Assembly: GCA_002394125.1 (NCBI GenBank)
Contig: DGSY01000083.1
Location: 3,187 to 14,054 of the forward strand
From: Ruminococcus sp. UBA4350
GTDB taxonomy: Bacteria > Bacillota > Clostridia > Oscillospirales > Ruminococcaceae
DNA: 10,868 bases
Reading direction: 5' to 3'
Part shown: one piece after another, positions 7,101-10,868 of the stretch
How positions within the stretch are numbered: the stretch's first letter is position 1
Layout of the letters: the number at the start of each line of letters is the position of its first letter
Position numbers and translations under genes: made by a program
Notes under the pieces: generated by a model
What the model was told of the DNA's origin: nothing
Databases searched by the model: none
The model's input: the letters and a program-made list of their open reading frames with translations, nothing else

Positions 7101-7863
7101 GATCAGGGAAGCATTCCGCAATGGAAAAGCATTCATTCCGTTCATCACCTGCGGCGACCCCGACCTCGAAACGACGGGCAGGATCGTCCGCGAAATGGAA
7201 GCAGCCGGTGCGGATCTCATCGAGCTGGGCATTCCGTTCTCCGATCCGACCGCAGAGGGGCCGGTCATTCAGGGCGCCAATATCCGCGCACTGGCAGGCG
7301 GCGTCACGACCGACCGCATTTTTGATTTCGTGCGGGAGCTGCGGCAGGATGTCCGCGTACCGCTCGTGTTCATGACCTATGCGAATGTGGTGTTCTCCTA
7401 CGGCATTGAGCGCTTTGCGCAGAAATGCGCCGAGACCGGCATTGACGGCATCATTCTGCCGGATGTGCCGCATGAGGAGAAGGAGGAATTTGCGCCGGCC
7501 TGCCGTGCCTGCGGGATCGACTTTATCTCGCTGATCGCACCGACCTCCGAAAACCGCATTGCCGAGATCGCAAAGGATGCGGAAGGATTTCTCTATGTGG
7601 TATCGAGTCTCGGCGTGACGGGCGTGCGCAGTGAGATCAACACCGATCTTGCGGCGATGACCGCACAGATTCGTGCCAATACGGATATCCCGTGTGCGAT
7701 CGGCTTCGGCATCTCGACACCGGAGCAGGCTGCGGCAATGGCTGCAATCGCAGACGGCGTGATCGTCGGCTCGGCGATCGTCCGGCGGATCGGGGAGCAC
7801 GGCAGAGATGCCGCGCCGGTCGTCGGGGAATATGTGCGCAGCATGAAGAACGCCATTCGGTAA
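7093..7863 (+). CDS. trpA: Tryptophan synthase alpha subunit
   Basis: TrpA cleaves indole-3-glycerol phosphate to indole and glyceraldehyde-3-phosphate and channels indole to TrpB. At 256 residues it is of normal length. Motifs are FITCGDPD (17-24), ELGIPFSDP (44-52) with catalytic Glu44 (Glu49 of the Salmonella enzyme), ILPDVPHEE, LIAPTS, VSSLGVTG and the phosphate site GFGIST. The second catalytic acid, Asp60 in Salmonella (PLADGP), is a glutamate here (PTAEGP, Glu55). This looks like a conservative natural variant rather than loss of activity. GGGAGG (7081-7086) lies 6 bases before the ATG. No convincing terminator follows at 7864-7943, so some transcripts may continue into the next gene. 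Confidence 0.96.
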   Translation: MSKIREAFRNGKAFIPFITCGDPDLETTGRIVREMEAAGADLIELGIPFSDPTAEGPVIQGANIRALAGGVTTDRIFDFVRELRQDVRVPLVFMTYANVVFSYGIERFAQKCAETGIDGIILPDVPHEEKEEFAPACRACGIDFISLIAPTSENRIAEIAKDAEGFLYVVSSLGVTGVRSEINTDLAAMTAQIRANTDIPCAIGFGISTPEQAAAMAAIADGVIVGSAIVRRIGEHGRDAAPVVGEYVRSMKNAIR

Positions 7864-7920
7864 AATGCACAACAGATGCGGTGCGGCATTCGGTATTTCA
7901 AATAAATTTTTCTGAGGGAC

Positions 7921-7949
7921 TATACAAATCGGAAAAAATATTGTATAAT
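7921..7949 (+). promoter_or_regulatory. Promoter of the small membrane-protein gene
   Basis: TATACA (7921-7926, 4 of 6 matches to TTGACA) is 17 bases from a perfect TATAAT (7944-7949). The predicted transcript starts near 7956. Its short leader contains a 6-pair hairpin, GGCGGC (7965-7970) with GCCGCC (7977-7982), which ends 8 bases before the AAGGAGG ribosome binding site. There is no T-run, so it is not a terminator; it could affect mRNA stability or initiation. Confidence 0.75.
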
Positions 7950-8004
7950 AGATAGAGTACATGAGGCGGCCGTTCTGCCGCCGGTCCCGAAAGGAGGATA
8001 TCCG

Positions 8005-8280
8005 ATGAAAATTACCGTCAACCGTTCCTCGCCGCGCTTCTGGCTGCTGTATTTTGCCGTGCATTTCAGCTTCCTGCTGGTGATCCTGTTTGTATTCCGA
8101 CTGCTCTGGTCGAAGGCGACCGGCCGTACCGATACATTCCAGATCGGTGAGATCGCGTTTGAGTCGCTGGTTTATGCGGTTCTCATCACGATCGTCAAGG
8201 GGATCCAGTATCACATCAGCCGCAAGCACTATGAAAAGGATCCGACCGACCGCCGCCGGAATAACGCGTTCCGCGAATGA
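8005..8280 (+). CDS. Small two-helix membrane protein of unknown function
   Basis: I do not recognise a family. The 91-residue product has a basic N terminus (MKITVNRSSPR), a strong membrane helix at about 13-35 (rich in F, L and V), a polar loop, a second likely helix at about 50-66, and a highly charged C-terminal tail (KHYEKDPTDRRRNN). By the positive-inside rule both ends are probably cytoplasmic. AAGGAGG (7991-7997) with a 7-base spacing gives an excellent start. It follows trpA but has its own promoter and a strong terminator immediately after, so it is best viewed as a separate single-gene unit that might also receive read-through from the trp operon. Base composition is similar to the trp genes. 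Confidence 0.8.
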   Translation: MKITVNRSSPRFWLLYFAVHFSFLLVILFVFRLLWSKATGRTDTFQIGEIAFESLVYAVLITIVKGIQYHISRKHYEKDPTDRRRNNAFRE

Positions 8281-8303
8281 GCGCGGCCTTACAGAAATCA
8301 GAC

Positions 8304-8345
8304 AGGCGTACAGATATCGCGAGGGTATCTGTACGCCTTTTGTTT
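8304..8345 (+). terminator. Intrinsic terminator after the small membrane-protein gene
   Basis: A perfect 13-pair stem (8304-8316 with 8326-8338) closes a 9-base loop and is followed by a T-rich tail (8338-8345, TTTTGTTT). It lies 24 bases after the stop codon. It probably ends both the small gene's transcript and any trp operon read-through. Confidence 0.92.
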
Positions 8346-8404
8346 ACCGGCAGTTCCTGTCTCCGATATGAGGCTGCGGCACGGTTCATTCTATTATTCT
8401 CACT

Positions 8405-8450
8405 GTGTGGTCAAATTTGTTGCGGAAGTGTGGTCAAATTTGTTGCGGAA
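8405..8450. repeat. Perfect tandem 23-bp direct repeat before glycosyltransferase promoter
   Basis: Two identical 23-base units (8405-8427 and 8428-8450) lie head to tail with no gap. Each begins GTGTGGTC and ends TTGTTGCGGAA, and each contains the 8-base palindrome CAAATTTG (8412-8419 and 8435-8442). The second unit ends 5 bases before the -35 box of the next promoter. The palindromes are 23 bases apart, roughly two helical turns, so a dimeric regulator could bind both on one face. Repeat and position are seen; the operator role is inferred. Confidence 0.8.
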
Positions 8451-8455
8451 GAGTA

Positions 8456-8484
8456 TTGCATTTACAGCATAAATATGATATAAT
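8456..8484 (+). promoter_or_regulatory. Extended -10 promoter of the glycosyltransferase gene
   Basis: The -10 box TATAAT (8479-8484) is perfect and carries the TGn extension (TGA, 8476-8478). The best -35 candidate at 17-base spacing is TTGCAT (8456-8461), which matches only TTG. A weak -35 with a strong extended -10 and adjacent upstream repeats fits a promoter subject to an activator or repressor. Confidence 0.75.
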
Positions 8485-8540
8485 AAATCGTATGCGTATT
8501 ACTGAATTCTGAAAAAATAAAACGAGTAAAGAGGCATGAT

Positions 8541-9692
8541 ATGAAAAAAATCTTTTTTGCAAACGGCGTATTGCACGGACATTTTACAGGAAGCGTGGAG
8601 GTTGTAAGAGAACTGGCTGAAATGGGTTACGAAGTGACCTGTTATGTGACTGATGAATTTGCAGACAGACTGAATGACATCCCCGTCAAAAAGGTCGTTT
8701 ATTCCGCAGATGTCAGTGAGATCGCCAAAAGAATCCCCCCGCAGGCGCCTCCGTTTGCGATCAATTCATTTCTGATCGGCAAGGCAACAGATATTGTGAT
8801 TGATCTGTTAATGAAGGATCAGACGGATTATGACTATTACGTTTTCGATCAGTTCTTCGATATCGCGGAGATGAACAAGGTATTGAAGCGCGATCCAGAA
8901 AAATTCTCGATTCTTTATTCTTCTTTCATTCTGAGCGATGAGAACCAGTTTGACAATGCAAGACTTTGCGGCTTGCAGGCAACAAATCAGAAGTATCATA
9001 TCAATCTGCATGATTTTGTCGGACTGATCTTCACGCCGAACAGCTATAAGAAGCTCATCCTGACTTCAAAATTCTTCCACTTAAGACCTGAGGACACGGA
9101 CGAGACCTGCTATTTTCTCGGTCCGCACATTGAAAACAGAGCTGCCGATCCCGATTTCGACTTCAAGAAGGATCCGGACAAGAAGCTGCTCTTCATTTCT
9201 CTTGGCACAGTCTTCGGGAAGAACCTCGAATTCTATCACCGCTGTATTGAAGCATTCAGGGATTCTGAGGAATATCAGGTCATCATGTCTGTCGGAAAGT
9301 TTGTGAATATTGCAGAAACCTTCCGCGATATCCCCGCAAACTTCACAATATACAATTATGTACCGCAGACGCAGCTTTTGCCTGAGGTCGATGTTTTCAT
9401 CACGCACGCAGGCTTCAATTCGACCTCTGAGGGTCTCGCAAGCGGCGCCTCGCTGGTTCTTGTACCGCAGGCAGTCGACCAGTTTGATGTTGCAAAGGTC
9501 GTTCAGAGACTTCATGCAGGTATTGCGTTAAATATTCATAAAATCGACATTACTCCCGATATCATCAGAAAGGCTGTAGACGATGCTTACAGCAACAGAG
9601 AGAGCTTCAGGGCAGGCACCAAAGCGATCATTGATTCATTCAATGAAGCCAGAAATCACAGAAAGGCAATTTACGAAGAAATATTTGCCTGA
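8541..9692 (+). CDS. GT1-family glycosyltransferase, macrolide/UGT type (YjiC-like)
   Basis: The 383-residue protein is a GT-B fold, UDP-glycosyltransferase-like enzyme that probably transfers a sugar from a nucleotide sugar to a small lipophilic acceptor. The N-terminal domain has HGHFTGSVEVVRELAEMGYEV (written as residues 12-32, with candidate catalytic His14). The C-terminal donor domain has FISLGTVFGKN (218-228), NYVPQTQLLPEVDVFITHAG (residues 272-291) and NSTSEGLASGASLVLVPQ (293-310) with the DQ pair at 313-314. These match the His, Glu and Asp-Gln donor-site signature of the family. Relatives include macrolide-inactivating enzymes and enzymes acting on flavonoids or lipids; the acceptor cannot be told from sequence. 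ATG 8541 follows AAAGAGG at 6 bases. Composition is lower in GC than the trp genes, hinting at separate ancestry. The gene has its own promoter and terminator. Confidence 0.88.
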   Translation: MKKIFFANGVLHGHFTGSVEVVRELAEMGYEVTCYVTDEFADRLNDIPVKKVVYSADVSEIAKRIPPQAPPFAINSFLIGKATDIVIDLLMKDQTDYDYYVFDQFFDIAEMNKVLKRDPEKFSILYSSFILSDENQFDNARLCGLQATNQKYHINLHDFVGLIFTPNSYKKLILTSKFFHLRPEDTDETCYFLGPHIENRAADPDFDFKKDPDKKLLFISLGTVFGKNLEFYHRCIEAFRDSEEYQVIMSVGKFVNIAETFRDIPANFTIYNYVPQTQLLPEVDVFITHAGFNSTSEGLASGASLVLVPQAVDQFDVAKVVQRLHAGIALNIHKIDITPDIIRKAVDDAYSNRESFRAGTKAIIDSFNEARNHRKAIYEEIFA

Positions 9693-9816
9693 TCTGAAAA
9701 CAGAGCCTATGCGCCGAATCATTCGCACCTTCAAAACGAACAGCCCCGCCATTCGGTGATGCTCCATAAAGAAGTATCTCTAAACCAAGACAAATAGGCA
9801 GGCTATGATTATAGTG

Positions 9817-9845
9817 AGGAACAGTCTAAACGGCTGTTCCTTTTT
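9817..9845 (+). terminator. Intrinsic terminator after the glycosyltransferase gene
   Basis: AGGAACAG (9817-9824) pairs perfectly with CTGTTCCT (9834-9841). Two more inner pairs leave a 5-base loop, and four further T residues follow. It lies about 125 bases after the stop codon. Between stop and hairpin (9693-9816) I see no gene and no further structure I would defend. Confidence 0.88.
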
Positions 9846-9902
9846 GAATTATAATAATCTGCATAAACATAGGTTTGGGCTATGTTTTTCTTTTCAGTAT
9901 GA

Positions 9903-9931
9903 TTGACCTTTCCACCGAACTAAGCTATAAT
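9903..9931 (+). promoter_or_regulatory. Promoter of the response regulator gene
   Basis: TTGACC (9903-9908, 5 of 6 matches) is 17 bases from a perfect TATAAT (9926-9931). Transcription would start near 9938, giving a leader of under 30 nt. This strong housekeeping-type promoter suggests a substantial basal level of the regulator. Confidence 0.88.
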
Positions 9932-9965
9932 GATTACAACAAACATCATTATCCGGAGGTGCGCC

Positions 9966-10655
9966 ATGAAAAAGATACTGACCGCCGAGGACGACAAGGA
10001 GATCAACCGCCTGATCTGCGAATACTTGTCCTCGCAGGGCTATGAAACGCTGTCAGCTTTGAACGGACTTGATGCTGTTCGTATTGTTCGTGAACAGAGA
10101 GACCTTTCGCTTCTGATTCTTGACCTGATGCTGCCGTTTCAGAGCGGTGATATGGTTTTGCAGAAGATACGGGAATTTTCCGATATTCCAGTGATCGTGG
10201 TGTCGGCAAAAAGTGAGACACGTTCCAAAATTGACCTGATAAGAATGGGTGCTGACGATTACATCACGAAGCCCTTTGATCTTGACGAATTGCTCGTGCG
10301 TGTGGAAGCCGTTCTGCGGAGGTACGATGGAAATCCCCATAAGCAAGAGAAAGCCAAAACGCTGACCTATAAAAAACTATCACTTGACATCACATCAGGG
10401 ATTGCAACCATCTGCGGCAATACGCTCACCCTTACAAGCAAGGAGTTTGCGATACTGGAGCTGATGCTTAATCACCCTGCAAAGCTATGGTCAAAAGCAA
10501 ACCTTTTTGAAAGCGTATGGGGCGAGAATTACCTCAGTGATGATAATACTGTCAAAGTCCACATGAGCAATATTCGTTCCAAGCTAAAAAAGTTCGATCC
10601 CGATAACGAGTATATTGAAACAGTATGGGGAATGGGCTATCGTCTTGTAACTTAA
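9966..10655 (+). CDS. OmpR/PhoB-family response regulator
   Basis: The 229-residue protein has an N-terminal receiver domain (about 3-117). It shows acidic residues Glu8, Asp9 and Asp10, phosphoacceptor Asp53 in LLILDLMLP, the switch residue Ser80 in VVSA, and Lys102 in TKPFD. The C-terminal winged-helix DNA-binding domain (about 130-228) ends in the typical YIETVWGMGYRL. It therefore is a two-component transcription factor activated by phosphorylation. ATG 9966 follows GGAGG (9955-9959) at 6 bases; an upstream in-frame ATG at 9930 overlaps the -10 box and is not used. No histidine kinase follows directly. An ABC transporter ATPase does, an arrangement common in cell-envelope stress and antimicrobial-peptide resistance loci. 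The last codons overlap the first of four direct repeats likely to be its own binding sites. Confidence 0.93.
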   Translation: MKKILTAEDDKEINRLICEYLSSQGYETLSALNGLDAVRIVREQRDLSLLILDLMLPFQSGDMVLQKIREFSDIPVIVVSAKSETRSKIDLIRMGADDYITKPFDLDELLVRVEAVLRRYDGNPHKQEKAKTLTYKKLSLDITSGIATICGNTLTLTSKEFAILELMLNHPAKLWSKANLFESVWGENYLSDDNTVKVHMSNIRSKLKKFDPDNEYIETVWGMGYRLVT

Positions 10656-10706
10656 CCTTTTCTTAACCATTCGCTTAACCTTTTCTTTACCTTCGGCTGT
10701 TAGAAT
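10651..10706 (+). promoter_or_regulatory. Phased direct-repeat array and promoter before the ABC transporter gene
   Basis: CTTAACC occurs at 10651-10657, 10662-10668 and 10674-10680, and CTTTACC at 10685-10691. The start-to-start distances are 11, 12 and 11 bases. OmpR/PhoB regulators bind head-to-tail repeats with about 11-base phasing. The -10 candidate TAGAAT (10701-10706, 5 of 6) begins 10 bases after the last repeat, and no -35 box sits 17 bases upstream of it. This is the pho-box layout, in which the activator replaces the -35 contact. The first repeat overlaps the response regulator stop codon. Binding by the adjacent regulator is inferred. Confidence 0.7.
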
Positions 10707-10737
10707 GGTAGTAACGAAAACGAAAGGGGGCGGCGCT

Positions 10738-10868
10738 ATGGGAAATAGCGTGATAACCATTAGAGGACTTTGTAAGTCCTACCAAAAGCAGGAAGTCCTG
10801 CACGATTTCAGCCTGACGGTGGAGCGCGGGCATATCTGCGGGCTGATCGGTCCGAACGGTGCAGGCAA
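10738..10868 (+). CDS. ABC transporter ATP-binding protein, 5' part only
   Basis: Only the first 43 complete codons are in the window. The N terminus ITIRGLCKSYQKQEVLHDF is typical of ABC ATPases. The aromatic Tyr15 is the A-loop residue stacking on adenine, and the Walker A motif GPNGAG (38-43) runs to the window edge. The overall style (VERGHICGLIGPNGAGK-like) matches ATPases of drug or lantibiotic export systems paired with separate permeases. AAGGGGG (10724-10730) is 7 bases before the ATG. The preceding repeat array suggests control by the upstream response regulator. Substrate and permease partner cannot be judged here. Confidence 0.92.
   Translation, partial: MGNSVITIRGLCKSYQKQEVLHDFSLTVERGHICGLIGPNGAG

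Noticed and set aside
7864..7920. Possible terminator directly after trpA
   Set aside because: Only short imperfect pairing is present (AATG...CATT with bulges), and no T-run follows the would-be stem.
7027..8229. 400-codon minus-strand frame across trpA and the small membrane gene
   Set aside because: It spans trpA, an intergenic promoter and another + strand gene. Its translation is motif-free, so it is a compositional shadow.
8405..8450. CRISPR array
   Set aside because: There are only two units, abutting with no spacer, so it is a tandem duplication and not a repeat-spacer array.
8277..8483. 68-codon + strand frame after the small membrane gene
   Set aside because: It runs through the terminator hairpin, the tandem repeat and the next promoter, and lacks a ribosome binding site.
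7852..9757. Short string GCCATTCGGT seen at the end of trpA and again near 9748, with a similar copy near 7886
   Set aside because: At about 10 bases, with one copy inside coding sequence and no common context, chance recurrence is the simplest explanation.

Overview
This window carries a complete tryptophan biosynthesis operon, followed by a small membrane-protein gene, a GT1-type glycosyltransferase gene, and the start of a response regulator/ABC transporter module. All recognised genes are on the + strand. Low-GC-Gram-positive hallmarks are plentiful: a T-box leader, strong GGAGG ribosome binding sites, TTGACA/TATAAT promoters with 17-bp spacers, and hairpin-plus-U terminators. With a GC-rich, AT-poor-wobble codon usage in the trp genes, this suggests a gut-type Clostridia member, perhaps Ruminococcus/Oscillospirales. 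That placement is inference, because no rRNA or other marker gene is present.

Layout. Positions 1-335 contain no convincing gene but hold two compact inverted-repeat structures and an AT-rich stretch just before the trp promoter. Positions 336-651 are the trp promoter and a tryptophan-specific T-box leader. A TGG specifier, a TGGC tRNA-end-sensing bulge, and competing antiterminator and terminator folds are all readable. Positions 681-7863 are the operon trpE, trpGD (fused), trpC, trpF, a YhfC-family intramembrane protease-like gene, trpB, trpA. Every junction overlaps or is separated by only a few bases, so the genes are probably translationally coupled. Together the enzymes convert chorismate to tryptophan. 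The membrane protease gene in the middle has no known role in that pathway.

Downstream, a 91-residue two-helix membrane protein (8005-8280) has its own promoter and a strong terminator. A perfect tandem 23-bp repeat (8405-8450) then lies directly before the extended -10 promoter of a lower-GC glycosyltransferase gene (8541-9692), which ends in its own terminator. The last block is an OmpR/PhoB-type response regulator (9966-10655). It is followed by four phased CTTAACC-like repeats placed just upstream of a promoter lacking a good -35, and then by the first 43 codons of an ABC transporter ATPase cut off by the window edge.

The points most worth a second look are the protease-like gene inside the trp operon, the TrpG-TrpD fusion that retains an internal ribosome binding site and start codon, the tandem repeat before the glycosyltransferase, and the pho-box-like array between the response regulator and the ABC gene.
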